Positions 29,229-38,520 of a stretch of 64,000 nucleotides of DNA are shown in pieces. Where the stretch lies: contig CP050890.1 in NCBI GenBank assembly GCA_016745215.1, positions 7,705,001-7,769,000 on the forward strand, given 5' to 3'. The translations under genes were made by a program, and so were the position numbers. Positions within the stretch are counted from its first letter, which is position 1. Each line of letters starts with the position of its first letter. The notes under the pieces are model-generated. The model was not told the DNA's origin and did not search any database. It worked only from the letters and a program-made list of their open reading frames with translations. This DNA is from Thiohalocapsa sp. PB-PSB1 (GTDB taxonomy: Bacteria > Pseudomonadota > Gammaproteobacteria > Chromatiales > Chromatiaceae).

Positions 29229-30674
29229 CTAGGGGCAAAGTGAGCCGTGTACTGCCTTTGCAAAGTTTGTGTCTTCCGTGTTCTTCGTCGACACGGCACT
29301 ATCGTAGAAGTCCACGTAAAAAATATCGTCTTCGCGGCCTGATTCCGTGTTCGGAGTCGCTGTCCAGACGTCCGTCAAGCGGGAATCGAAAACCCCATCC
29401 AGATAGATACGCGTGTCAGAATCCACTTGCGTTGTCAGAAGCGTCTCGAGCTCTTCACGAGTTGGGAGTCGCCAGTCTTTAATTCCGCCGAAGGCTGAAC
29501 GGTTCAGCTCATCCAAAAACTCGCCTTTCGCTGTATTCCAATCAATCTCCGTCTGCGAACCGGACTTTTGCCAAGTCAAACAGGTCCCTTCGCAGACGAT
29601 GATTGCATCTTCATCGACAGTTTTTTCGGTACAACTGATCTTGGGAGCCGGCTCAGCAGCTGGAGCGGGAGGCCTTGGCTTGCTCGCCTCTGCTATCACT
29701 TCATCGCCACAATAGCCCAGACCATAGGGCGCCAACAGACTCCGCTTGAGTCCGTTGGCTTCCATCTCATCCAGCGCGTCATTGAATCGTTTGACCGTTC
29801 CCTTTTCCTGTTGCGATTTAACAAAGCCCACGTAGTAGGCCACGCACTTATGTCTCCCGGCATAACGAATATTTTCCAGGCCCAAGCGTCGGGACAATGA
29901 ATTGCCTACATCTTTATTGGAGAAGACCGCATAGTTTTCCGGCCCGCTGTCGAGCTTTTGGAACAGCGGATCATCGCTTGGCTGCTGGTCTTTGATCAGC
30001 TTCACGTTTTTCGTGCGCAGGGCCAGAATCAGTTTATCGAGGGTCACCGAGGTATTGGATTTGCCATACACCCCGATCGTGTAGCCATCGAGACTCTCTG
30101 GTCCGGCATACTCCAGGGGATCATTGCTGTTGAGAAAAAATCCGTATTCGGTACTCAATATTTTGCTGCTTTTAACCAAGTATTCGGCGCGCTTGGCATT
30201 CCAACCGATCAAAAACAAGCCATCGCCTTTGCCTTCGCGTACCTGTTGCTGAGTTTGTTCCCAAGTTCCTTCGCCAATGCGTACGATGCAATTGAGATCC
30301 GCTATGCGACATGCCTGTTGAACCAACTCGACTCCTGGCCCCACTAGTTCGTCAGTTGCTGCGTGCGGATAATGAAATGGATCGAAGTCCTGGGTATAAA
30401 GGATCAGATCGACGAACAAGTGCTCGAGCGTGCTTTCGCTCAGGCTCCCCGTTTGCTCGAGACCGTTGTCTTTCTGAAAGGAAAGAATCGCATTTTGGGT
30501 TTTCTCGCCCAGCACACCGTCGACTGGACCTGGACTATACCCGAGATCTTCGAGTTGACTTTGTACTTGCTGAATACGGGCTGGAGTCATATCTGGTTGC
30601 GCAATGGCCCAGCCAGAAACCAACACACAGAGAATCAACGGCAGATAGAAAGCGGTTCGGAATGCCTTGCGCAC
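29229..30674 (-). CDS. Secreted three-domain protein: PG-binding, solute-binding, DUF1566
   Basis: 481 residues from a GTG at 30674, chosen because AAGGAG lies 7 bases upstream; a TTG at 30701 is less likely. A signal peptide (FYLPLILCVLVSGWAIAQ) is followed by a peptidoglycan-binding_1 domain (about 25-85: VQSQLEDLGYSPGPVDGVLG), a family-3 periplasmic solute-binding domain (about 90-330: WEQTQQQVREGKGDGLFLIG, LDGYTIGVYG), a Pro/Ala linker (about 345-360), and a C-terminal DUF1566/Lcl domain (CLTWQKSGSQTEI, DWRLPTREELETLL). The combination suggests a cell-wall-attached ligand sensor or surface protein. Intact in an area of pseudogenes. Confidence 0.75.
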   Translation of the reverse strand: MRKAFRTAFYLPLILCVLVSGWAIAQPDMTPARIQQVQSQLEDLGYSPGPVDGVLGEKTQNAILSFQKDNGLEQTGSLSESTLEHLFVDLILYTQDFDPFHYPHAATDELVGPGVELVQQACRIADLNCIVRIGEGTWEQTQQQVREGKGDGLFLIGWNAKRAEYLVKSSKILSTEYGFFLNSNDPLEYAGPESLDGYTIGVYGKSNTSVTLDKLILALRTKNVKLIKDQQPSDDPLFQKLDSGPENYAVFSNKDVGNSLSRRLGLENIRYAGRHKCVAYYVGFVKSQQEKGTVKRFNDALDEMEANGLKRSLLAPYGLGYCGDEVIAEASKPRPPAPAAEPAPKISCTEKTVDEDAIIVCEGTCLTWQKSGSQTEIDWNTAKGEFLDELNRSAFGGIKDWRLPTREELETLLTTQVDSDTRIYLDGVFDSRLTDVWTATPNTESGREDDIFYVDFYDSAVSTKNTEDTNFAKAVHGSLCP

Positions 30675-30897
30675 AACTTTGCTCCTTACAGCATGCCTCA
30701 ATCAAGGGTCTCAGGGTCGATTGCCTCTGCTGAGGATCTCCCCTGCCTCGAAATGGGCTTGAATTAGAACAGTATTGGTTGAGTATAAAACTAAACTGTC
30801 TGGATACAGCTTGATGTGCAGACTAGGCTAGATTTCCATGGCGGTCAAGCTGGCGAGGTCGGCGCCACCCTCTGTTGGGTAATGGTCTGCAGCCAGG

Positions 30898-31240
30898 TCA
30901 GCCTTGACATTGTCCGATGAACTGGTCGAACACCGCTGAAAATGCCTGGGCTGATGATGCGCGGGAAAAACGATGATGCGCTTGGCGAAATGCATTGTCC
31001 TGTATTTTCACTCTGATGTCGGCATCTATGGTGATCCATTCGACCATACGGGCGATCTGTTCCGGTGCACGCTGGTCGACCAACAATCCGGTTTGCTCGT
31101 GCTGGACGGCGTCGATGCCCGTTGCGATGACCGGCGTTTTGGCGATCATCGCCTCCAGAAAGGTGAGTCCCTGGGCTTCGATTCAGCCATTTGCCGCAGT
31201 CCGGGAGGGTCCGACGAAGATATCGGCCGCTGTCAGATAC
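30898..31240 (-). pseudogene. Glycosyltransferase (GT4) C-terminal fragment
   Basis: The frame reads YLTAADIFVGPS, then AANG followed by a TGA where Trp or Arg is expected, then IEAQGLTFLEAMIAKTPVIAT, and ends with TGLLVDQRAPEQIARMV. This is the nucleotide-sugar binding C-terminal domain of a group 1 glycosyltransferase. Its 5' side is cut exactly by a family-A MITE at 31241 and it has an in-frame stop. Confidence 0.75.
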
Positions 31241-31385
31241 CTAGTGCAGCGGTGCGGATGTCCCGCTACCGTTTCTGCTGTTTGTCGTTGTCATAATCGC
31301 TCATCGTGGGCTATCGATGACGATCACGATGACGACAACGACAACGACGGCAAACGGTCTCTCGACTTCCGCAGCAGAGCACTAG
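31241..31385 (+). mobile_element. Family-A MITE, copy 2
   Basis: 145 bp with ends CTAGTGCAGCGGTGCGGA and, inverted, CTAGTGCTCTGCTGCGGA. Interior has GTTGTC and GACAAC hexamer tracts in inverted order, so the RNA or single strand can fold into one long hairpin. Its right CTAG is shared with a family-B copy. Confidence 0.88.
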
Positions 31386-31526
31386 TGCCTCGGTGCAGAT
31401 GTTCCAAGACAGTCTCCGGTCGTTGTCGTTGTCGTTGTCATAATCGTCTTAGCCGAATGCTCGATAACGACTACGATTACGACAACGACAACGAACCGCC
31501 TCGGGATTTCTGTACCGCTCCACTAG
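31382..31526 (+). mobile_element. Family-B MITE, copy 1
   Basis: 145 bp, ends CTAGTGCCTCGGTGCAGA and, inverted, CTAGTGGAGCGGTACAGA. It begins in the terminal CTAG of the family-A copy, so it inserted at that end or the reverse. Interior has GTCGTT/AACGAC hexamer tracts arranged as a hairpin. Confidence 0.88.
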
Positions 31527-31538
31527 GCGTTGAACTTT

Positions 31539-32149
31539 TAGTGGCGGTTCATGAATAACCTATACCACGCTATCCAGACATCGGCGGAGTGCAATCGGGG
31601 TCGAGGTCGCTATCGGAATCGGAATCGAGAGAGAAAACGCCCTATGCCATTCGATCATGAGAAGCTCGACCTAGACCGTGCGGCCATCGAGTCTGTCGGC
31701 TTGGCCTAGCGCGACTGCGAGCATGTGAAAGGACAGCGTAACGCGAAGGATCAACGCCTGTGCACATCGTAGGTGCGCATCGTAGGCCATCGCGCTGAAC
31801 AGTGCCGAGGGTAACGGCAAAGCGACCAGCGGGGATCGACGCCGGTCGTTTGAAAGCGCACGAGGCTCGGCGCTGGAGTGCGCTGCGATTCAGGACGTGC
31901 TCGCTGGTGTGCGAAGCGTTGTCCGCAGACGACAACAGCCAGCAAAAGGCACTGCTCGATCGTCTTGTGGCCATACTCACGACGCTCGGACAGCGTGGCG
32001 ACGCGGTCAGCGAGGGCTTGGCGGATAGCGGGTTGGTCAGTTCGATACCGACGCCGATACCGATACCGACGCCGATAGCGGTAGCGAATGAGTCGGCAGG
32101 CGACACCCAAGCCAAAAACCTGTTTAGCTTGTTTCTGCACCATCACTTA
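31539..32149 (+). mobile_element. FHB element, copy 2
   Basis: About 611 bp, TAGTGGCGGTTCATGAATAA to GCACCATCACTTA. Same layout as copy 1, with one more CCGATA hexamer. It sits 39 bases from the stop of the DUF4407 gene. Confidence 0.85.
31644..32055 (+). pseudogene. Four-helix-bundle gene, dead copy 2
   Basis: From ATG 31644 the frame is MPFDHEKLDLDRAAIESVGLA then TAG, the same stop position as in copies 1 and 3. Later parts resemble GNGKATSGDRRRSFESARGSALECAAI. Shared nonsense shows the element spread after the gene had died. Confidence 0.7.
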
Positions 32150-32187
32150 GGGTTGCTTGATGAATACGATTGGGCCTGCCATGGTAC

Positions 32188-34398
32188 TCAGCCTCGCTGT
32201 AGCAGGTTGTCTATCCGGCTGCGATATTGGCAGATGCGCGCGTCGGTCGCGGCAATCTCTGACTCGCATTGCGCGACATCGCGCAGCAACTCCTGCTGTT
32301 GCGATTGCAGTCGGGCTAAGCTTGCCTGTAATGCCCGTTCTTGCTTAAGTGACCTCATGCGTTCCCTTTCTATCCATCGCAAACGACGCTGGACTTCATG
32401 CAGCGCTTTCAGCGCTGGATCGATAGGCCACCAAGCTCCTTTTGGCTTTACCTTGCTGGCTTTCTGGTCAGCCTCCTGGCGCAGGCGCTCAATGTGCTGC
32501 CGCTGCTCTGCAAGACGCCTATGCAGCTGGCTCTGCTCGGCCTGATGCTGAACCATGCCGCTGTTGATCCAGGAGATGCGCATGTGCAGTTCAGACAGAT
32601 CCGTACGTTGCCGGAATTTAAGCCTCAACTCATCATCAAGTAACGCGCGTGTTTGCTCGATACGTAGCTTTCGGCTGGAACGTTCTTGTGTGCGTTCGCT
32701 CTCTCTCGCGGCTTGCTGCAAATGGGCTTCGCGCAGACGTCGCCGATCATCAACCGTTGTTTGGCGCAATCGAGTCTGATCCCGTGCCGCCTGACGTGCA
32801 TCCTCGAGGGCTTGGCGCCGTTGTTGCCGTTGCTCTTCTTCGATTGCTTCCCGATGCTGACGCTCCAAGGCAAGCCGCTCCTCGATCGTCTCGCGCCGAC
32901 GCTCCGACAATTCCAGTTCAAGAGCCTGTTCGGCGATGAAAATACGCGTTCGTGCCTCGGCGCCTTGGGCTGCCCGGATGCGCTCGGAATAGGCATCCGG
33001 ATTGCGCTCGTGAAGCTCCCAAAGGGAATAAAAATCCACCGGCGACAAACGTCGCGTCGGGTCATCATGATGCTCGAAGCCGGGGACATCCTCGAGACCG
33101 CCATCAAGATACTTGCGATACTGCGACTGCACATGGTCGCTGAAATAAACGTGTACGGCAGTCGGCTCGAATAGTTTCAACGCGATCAGCGCAAAAAACA
33201 AGATGCCCAGAGCAGCCTGGGCAAAGCCCTCAACCGTTTCGAAATGGGGCACGCCAGCCTCGTCCGGGCTATTGCGCAGCGCGCTCAGTCCCTTGGAGCG
33301 CGCGGCGAAGGTCAGGCGCGGCGGAGCGGCCGGTGGTTGCTCAGCGATGACCTCATCGGTGATACGGGCCATCTGTTGTGACTGCTCGATACGCACCTGC
33401 TCCAACGCGTCGGAGCGCTGGTTGAGACGTTGCTGCTGTTCGGCGATGACAGACTGGATATCTGACAATCGAGCGTCGCGCTCGGCCTGAATGTCGCTCA
33501 GCTGTTGCTGAAGTTGCTTGGCGCGAGCGTCCCATTTGCGCGCCTCAGGTCCAAACCCCTCCGGGCGACCGTCGCGACCGAGCACCTCGTCGCCAACTCG
33601 TGCACGAGCCTCGGCCAGGTCGCGACTGAGCACCTCGATCTCCGGGGCATATTCGGCCTCTATCGCTTCACGCCGATTCAGCTCAACCCGCAAGGATGTG
33701 GATAATCGCGCGATCTCTTGCTGGCGTGATGCAATGCGTGCGGCAAGGCCAGAATCCAGTTGTTCTGCACGGGCTTTGATTTGGGCTTGGATGGCGGCAT
33801 GGCGATCTTTGTAATATTGCTCGACACGCGCCTGATGCCACCCGGCGATATCGTCAGCGCGGATCAGTTTTTCGATAAACGGAGCGGTGACGTACAACGA
33901 GGTTGCCACGATGGCTACGCGTACCAGCAGGCCAAGGAACCATCGCAGGGCTGGTCCGATTTGGCCTGACTCGCTAGCCTGGCGTCGTCGCAAGCGCAGC
34001 GACGGCCGCTCGGACATGATCAGGGATGCATCCACGATCCAGACAATGGAGAACATCAACACAAACATGAAACTGGCCACTGGTATCGCCAGCCAGCGGC
34101 TCGCGGAAGGCACGAGCGATGCACCCACCGCGCCCCAGACAAAGCCCTCGATGCTGGCCATGAGCAGAATGATCACCCATGCGGAGCCGAGCCAGGCGGA
34201 CACGGCTGGAGTCATCAGCATGCTGCCGTAAGGGCGAAGCGTGAAATAGTCGCGCAATCTCAGGCGTTGGCCGGAGGTTGCGTCATTGATCTGTGATCCG
34301 ATGTCGGTACGGGGATTGTCTGCATGGGTATCGTCGGCACGAACCCAGGGTAGCGAATGAAAAAGAGAACGGAGGTGTCGCGGCAAGGTTCGGACCAT
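32188..34398 (-). CDS. DUF4407 membrane protein with long coiled coils
   Basis: 736 residues. Four hydrophobic helices are visible: about 63-87 (VSAWLGSAWVIILLMASIEG), 100-125, 150-176 and, after a first coiled coil (190-345), 390-412 (AALGILFFALIALKLFEP). The final ~270 residues are one very charged coiled coil rich in Arg, Gln and Glu. This is the layout of DUF4407 proteins, whose function is not established. A basic C-terminal end and large cytoplasmic coiled coil suggest a scaffold at the membrane. Downstream of pntB by 188 bases; that gap has a GGCGGA/TCCGCC hairpin (34553-34569) without a T-run. Confidence 0.8.
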   Translation of the reverse strand: MVRTLPRHLRSLFHSLPWVRADDTHADNPRTDIGSQINDATSGQRLRLRDYFTLRPYGSMLMTPAVSAWLGSAWVIILLMASIEGFVWGAVGASLVPSASRWLAIPVASFMFVLMFSIVWIVDASLIMSERPSLRLRRRQASESGQIGPALRWFLGLLVRVAIVATSLYVTAPFIEKLIRADDIAGWHQARVEQYYKDRHAAIQAQIKARAEQLDSGLAARIASRQQEIARLSTSLRVELNRREAIEAEYAPEIEVLSRDLAEARARVGDEVLGRDGRPEGFGPEARKWDARAKQLQQQLSDIQAERDARLSDIQSVIAEQQQRLNQRSDALEQVRIEQSQQMARITDEVIAEQPPAAPPRLTFAARSKGLSALRNSPDEAGVPHFETVEGFAQAALGILFFALIALKLFEPTAVHVYFSDHVQSQYRKYLDGGLEDVPGFEHHDDPTRRLSPVDFYSLWELHERNPDAYSERIRAAQGAEARTRIFIAEQALELELSERRRETIEERLALERQHREAIEEEQRQQRRQALEDARQAARDQTRLRQTTVDDRRRLREAHLQQAARESERTQERSSRKLRIEQTRALLDDELRLKFRQRTDLSELHMRISWINSGMVQHQAEQSQLHRRLAEQRQHIERLRQEADQKASKVKPKGAWWPIDPALKALHEVQRRLRWIERERMRSLKQERALQASLARLQSQQQELLRDVAQCESEIAATDARICQYRSRIDNLLQRG

Positions 34399-34586
34399 GT
34401 TGGCGACTCTGCGAGGGCGATTCCGGTGGTCGCTGGTGGCTAGCTTGGATCTCTGAAATCAGCCGGCGCCGAACTGGGGAGGGGCGAAGCTTCCCGTGCT
34501 GGTTGCCTGCGAGCGTCTTGGTGCGATCTCGATCAGTCGGAAGCAGGGCGAGCGGCGGAGACTATCCGCCGCCGACTATGATTGCA

Positions 34587-35990
34587 TCAATGGCCACCGC
34601 CCTTCAGCGCGGTTACGATGCCCTCGATGGTGTCCTTTGCATCACCGAAGATCAGCGACGTATTGTCCTTATAGAACAATAAATTATCTACACCAGAGTA
34701 GCCAGGACGCATGGAGCGCTTGAGGAAATAGACCTGTCGCGCCTTGCCGGCCTCGAGGATTGGCATACCATAGATCGGACTGCTGCGGTCTTCTTTGGCG
34801 GCCGGATTGACCACGTCGTTTGCCCCAACCACCAGCGCCACATCGGTGTTCTGGAACTCGGAGTTAATTTCGTCCATTTCCTGTACGTTATCGTAGGGGA
34901 TGTCAGCCTCGGCCAGCAGCACGTTCATGTGGCCCGGCATGCGCCCGGCAACCGGGTGAATGCCGAACTTCACGTCAACACCGCGCTCCTGCAATAACTC
35001 CATCATCTCTTTCAATGCATGCTGCGCCTGGGCCACGGCCATGCCATAGCCAGGGATAACGATGACCTTGCCGGCATCCTCCATCCAATAGACAGCATCG
35101 TCCACTGACGCGGATTTGACGCCTTTTTGTGCCGCAACGGCACCGGCGCTTTCGCCGCCACCGTCGGAGCCAAAGCCACCAAGCACAACATTGATAATGC
35201 TGCGGTTCATGGCGCGACACATGATGTAGGAAAGAATGGCGCCAGAGAAGCCGACCAAGGCGCCGACAATGATCAGCAGGTTATTGTGTAATGTAAAGCC
35301 GGTGGCTGCTGCGGCCCAACCGGAATAGCTGTTCAGCATGGAAATGACCACCGGCATGTCAGCACCGCCAATCGGGATGATCAGAGTACCACCCAGCACA
35401 AAGGCCAATAAGGTCATCACAAGCAACGACAGCGTGCTGCCAGTCATCGCAAAATGCACCGCCAACAGCACCGTGACCACACCGATAGCGGCATTCAGCG
35501 CATGCTGCCCTTTAAAGGTGATTGGGGCACCACTCACAATGCCTTGCAATTTTGTAAATGCGATGACCGAACCGGTAAAGGTGATTGCACCGATGACGAT
35601 GCCGGCGGACAGTTCGCCCATCAGTAGCGGATCCAGGGCGTCGGCGGCGCGCTTATTCAAGAAGGTGCCGATGGCCACCAGCACCGCCGCCATACCGACG
35701 AAACTGTGCAATGCAGCAACCAATTGCGGCATGGCAGTCATCTGGATGCGCATCGCGATGACGATACCGATCAGGGCGCCGATACTGACGCCGACCACGA
35801 TCAATCCGTAGTTCTGGATCTCGGCTCCGGCCAGGGTCGCGGTAATCGCAATCGCCATACCGACCATGCCGAACAGATTGCCACGGCGGGCGGTGGCCGG
35901 ATGCGTCAGCCCTTTGAGGGCGAAGATGAACAGGATGGCCGAGACCAGATAGGCCAAAGCCTGATGATTTGCATTCAGTGCGAATTCCAT
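34587..35990 (-). CDS. pntB: NAD(P) transhydrogenase subunit beta
   Basis: 467 residues. Membrane domain II helices plus the NADP(H)-binding domain III of the proton-translocating transhydrogenase. Helices fill residues 1-260; domain III has GYGMAVAQAQHALKEM (nucleotide fold), GIHPVAGRMPGHMNVLLAEA and ALVVGANDVVNPAAKED. Length agrees with E. coli PntB (462). Third gene of the pntAA-pntAB-pntB operon, 12 bases after pntAB. Confidence 0.97.
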   Translation of the reverse strand: MEFALNANHQALAYLVSAILFIFALKGLTHPATARRGNLFGMVGMAIAITATLAGAEIQNYGLIVVGVSIGALIGIVIAMRIQMTAMPQLVAALHSFVGMAAVLVAIGTFLNKRAADALDPLLMGELSAGIVIGAITFTGSVIAFTKLQGIVSGAPITFKGQHALNAAIGVVTVLLAVHFAMTGSTLSLLVMTLLAFVLGGTLIIPIGGADMPVVISMLNSYSGWAAAATGFTLHNNLLIIVGALVGFSGAILSYIMCRAMNRSIINVVLGGFGSDGGGESAGAVAAQKGVKSASVDDAVYWMEDAGKVIVIPGYGMAVAQAQHALKEMMELLQERGVDVKFGIHPVAGRMPGHMNVLLAEADIPYDNVQEMDEINSEFQNTDVALVVGANDVVNPAAKEDRSSPIYGMPILEAGKARQVYFLKRSMRPGYSGVDNLLFYKDNTSLIFGDAKDTIEGIVTALKGGGH

Positions 35991-36002
35991 CAGTGTTCGC
36001 CC

Positions 36003-36287
36003 CTATTTCTTTTTCTTGAACATCGACAGCATCCGGTGCGTGACCAGAAAGCCCCCGAAAACATTGATGCTGGCCAGCAACACCGCGATAAAGCCCATGG
36101 CCGAGGCCGCAAAACCGGCCTCTTCCAGTCCAGTCACCAGCAGCGCGCCCACCAGCACAATGCCGGAGATCGCATTGGTCAGCGCCACCAGCGGCGTGTG
36201 CAATGACGGTGTGACGCCCCAGATGACGTAATAGCCGATAAAGCAGGCCAGCACGAAGACGTAGAGTGCGAGGATGGATTCGGACAT
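36003..36287 (-). CDS. pntAB: NAD(P) transhydrogenase subunit alpha, membrane part
   Basis: 94 residues with three hydrophobic helices (ALYVFVLACFIGYYVIWG; SGIVLVGALLVTGL; MGFIAVLLASINVFGGFLV), equal to the C-terminal membrane section of E. coli PntA, encoded separately here as in alphaproteobacterial three-gene systems. It completes the proton channel with PntB. 152 bases after pntAA; no gene in that gap. Confidence 0.95.
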   Translation of the reverse strand: MSESILALYVFVLACFIGYYVIWGVTPSLHTPLVALTNAISGIVLVGALLVTGLEEAGFAASAMGFIAVLLASINVFGGFLVTHRMLSMFKKKK

Positions 36288-36439
36288 CCGTTTGGCTCCC
36301 GATCGTAGTTTGGAATAAATTGCCCGCGCGCTGCCGTCGGCAGCGGCGCAGATGTGGGTCTATTGATCATGTGGTTAAAGTCCGGTCCCGGCGCCCAACG
36401 GCGCGGCGGCCTCGATTCTGTCTCTGACCCGTAACTCCA

Positions 36440-37546
36440 TCAGCTGCCGGCCAGCATCGCCTTGGTAATCTCGTCCTCGTTCAGATCCTTGAGAACCAGG
36501 CCGCTGGAATCAGGGCCGGCATCGGTCTCATCCACCATGATCTCCAGCAGGTTGGACAGATTTTTGGCATAGAACGCGCTGGCATCGGACGGCACCATGG
36601 ACGGGAAATTGGTATATCCGATCAGGGTCACGCCATGGCGCGTGACCACCTGATCCGGCTCGGTAAGTTTGCAATTGCCGCCATTGGCCGCGGCCAGGTC
36701 GACGATCACCGAGCCCTGGCGCATGCGCTGCACGACCTCTTCGGTGATCAGTTCTGGCGCTGGCCGGCAGGGGATCAGTGCCGTTGTAATGATGACATGC
36801 GCCTTGGCCAGTTCATCCGCAAGCAAAGCCTGTTGTCGAGCCTTGGCCTCGTCGGACAGTTCCTTCGCATAACCGCCCTCGCCGGAACCGCTTTCGCCCA
36901 GATCCAGTTCGATGGGTTTGGCACCCAGGGACAGAATCTGCTCTTTGGTTTCGGGACGTACGTCGTAGGCGAACACATCGGCGCCAAGCCGACGCGCCGT
37001 CGCAATGGCTTGCAATCCGGCTACACCGGCACCGAGCACCACCAGCCGGGTCGGCTTGGCCGAGCCAGCCGAGGTCATCATCATCGGAAAGAAGCGCCCG
37101 TACCGCGCGGAGGCTTCGATCACGGCGCGATAGCCGGCAATATTGCTTTGCGAGGACAGCGCATCCATGGACTGGGCGCGGGAGATGCGCGGCATGCGCT
37201 CCATGCCGAGTACGCGCACATTGTTTTCTGTCATACGGGCGATGAGTGCATCGTCGCCGCAGCTCTCGAGCAGGCTGATATAAATCGCGCCGGAGCGCAC
37301 CGCAGCGGCTTCCTGTTCGCTGGGACGCCGAACTTTGAGCACGATGTCCGCCTGAAAACAGGCATCGCGCTCAACCAATTGCACACCAGCCGCGGTGTAA
37401 GCATCGTCGGCATAGTGCGCGGCAATGCCGGCACCAGCCTCTAGCAACACTTCAAAGCCTTTGCCGACCAGCCGCTTGGCCACGTCCGGCGTGGTCGCGA
37501 CTCGGCATTCGCCCGGGAGGGTCTCTGTTGGTATTCCAAGTTTCAT
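36440..37546 (-). CDS. pntAA: NAD(P) transhydrogenase subunit alpha, NAD-binding part
   Basis: 368 residues. Soluble domain I that binds NAD(H). MKLGIPTETLPGECRVATTP at the start, the dinucleotide-binding turn LGAGVAGLQAIATARRLGADV, and VIVDLAAANGGNCKLTEP near the end are hallmark segments shared with alanine dehydrogenase. The enzyme uses the proton gradient to make NADPH. Upstream lie element E and an FHB copy, so its promoter region (37547-37705) is short. Confidence 0.96.
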   Translation of the reverse strand: MKLGIPTETLPGECRVATTPDVAKRLVGKGFEVLLEAGAGIAAHYADDAYTAAGVQLVERDACFQADIVLKVRRPSEQEAAAVRSGAIYISLLESCGDDALIARMTENNVRVLGMERMPRISRAQSMDALSSQSNIAGYRAVIEASARYGRFFPMMMTSAGSAKPTRLVVLGAGVAGLQAIATARRLGADVFAYDVRPETKEQILSLGAKPIELDLGESGSGEGGYAKELSDEAKARQQALLADELAKAHVIITTALIPCRPAPELITEEVVQRMRQGSVIVDLAAANGGNCKLTEPDQVVTRHGVTLIGYTNFPSMVPSDASAFYAKNLSNLLEIMVDETDAGPDSSGLVLKDLNEDEITKAMLAGS

Positions 37547-37705
37547 CAGATGTCGTGATCGCTCGTTGTCTTATCCGCGGTCCGGATGCATCCGGCGCCG
37601 CTCGCCTGCGGCGCATTATCGGCGTTCGACTCGACGATCACAAGCAGCGGAAAGCCCGAGTCTGTAAAGCAGCATTTTAGCCAGCCCTCGACTGCCGAGG
37701 TGCAA

Positions 37706-37864
37706 GGCGATTTCTGTGGAGAAACCTACCACCTGGCTTGTCTTCTCGTCCGGCATCGACGTTGCGGCAAGCCGCCCATAGAGTGACCATGGGCGGCTTG
37801 CCGCTTCGCTTAGGCGAACGAGCATCCTGCGCCAAGCTGATTGGGTTTCTCTCCGACAATCGCC
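37706..37864 (-). mobile_element. Family-E element, copy 1
   Basis: 159 bp. Ends GGCGATTTCTGTGGAGAAAC and, inverted, GGCGATTGTCGGAGAGAAAC. The centre is a hairpin CGGCAAGCCGCCCAT/ATGGGCGGCTTGCCG with a 9-base loop. A second copy at 57891-58047 has compensatory changes in the stem. It abuts FHB copy 3 with no bases between. Confidence 0.8.
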
Positions 37865-38495
37865 TAAGTGATGGTGCAGAAACAAGCTAAACAGGTTTTT
37901 GGCTTGGGTGTCGCCTGCCGACTCATTCGGTACCGCTATCGGCGTCGGTATCGGTATCAACGTCGGTATCGGCGTCGGTATCGAACCGACCAACCCGCTA
38001 TCCGCCAGGCTCCTCGCTGACCGCGTCGCCACGCTGTCCGAGCGTCGTGAGCATGGCCACACGACGATCGAGCAGTGCCTTTTGCTTGCCGTTGTCGTCT
38101 GCGGACAACGCTTCGCACACCAGCGAGCACGTCCTCAATCGCAGCCCACTCCAGCGCCGAGCCTCGTGCGCTTTCAAACGACCGGCGTCGATCCCCGCTC
38201 GTCGCTTTGCCGTTAACCTCGGCAATGTTCAGCGCGATGGCCTGCGATGCGCGCCTACGATGCGCACCTAGGATGCGCACAGGCGTTGATCCTTCGCGTT
38301 ACGCTGTCCTTTCACATGCTCGCAGTCGCGCTAGGCCCAGCCGACAGACTCGATGGCCGCACGCTAGACGTCGAGCTTCTCGTGACCGAATGGCATAGGG
38401 CGTTTTCTTTCTCGATTCCGATTCCGATAGCGACCCCGATTGCACTCCGCCGATGTCTGGATAGCGTGGTATGGGTTATTCATGAACCGCTACTA
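37865..38495 (-). mobile_element. FHB element, copy 3 (reverse)
   Basis: About 631 bp, reverse orientation, the longest hexamer tract of the set (about eight CCGATA/CCGACG-type units near 37928-37985). Lies between pntAA and tex, ending 26 bases from the tex stop. Confidence 0.85.
37985..38396 (-). pseudogene. Four-helix-bundle gene, dead copy 3
   Basis: From ATG 38396: MPFGHEKLDV, TAG, RAAIESVGWA, TAG, RDCEHVKGQRNAKDQ and so on. The two stops fall at Tyr positions of the intact family. A later section reads ALNIAEVNGKATSGDR, closest to the ancestral sequence. Confidence 0.7.
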
Positions 38496-38520
38496 AGCGC
38501 GGTCTTGGCGGGTAGCACTA

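Noticed and set aside
34553..34569. Terminator after pntB
   Set aside because: The GGCGGA/TCCGCC hairpin exists but no T-run follows on the minus strand.
25375..38396. TAG recoded as Tyr in the four-helix-bundle copies
   Set aside because: Other genes here (csm1, the endonuclease, the Lhr-like gene) use TAG as a normal stop, and the copies also contain frameshifts.
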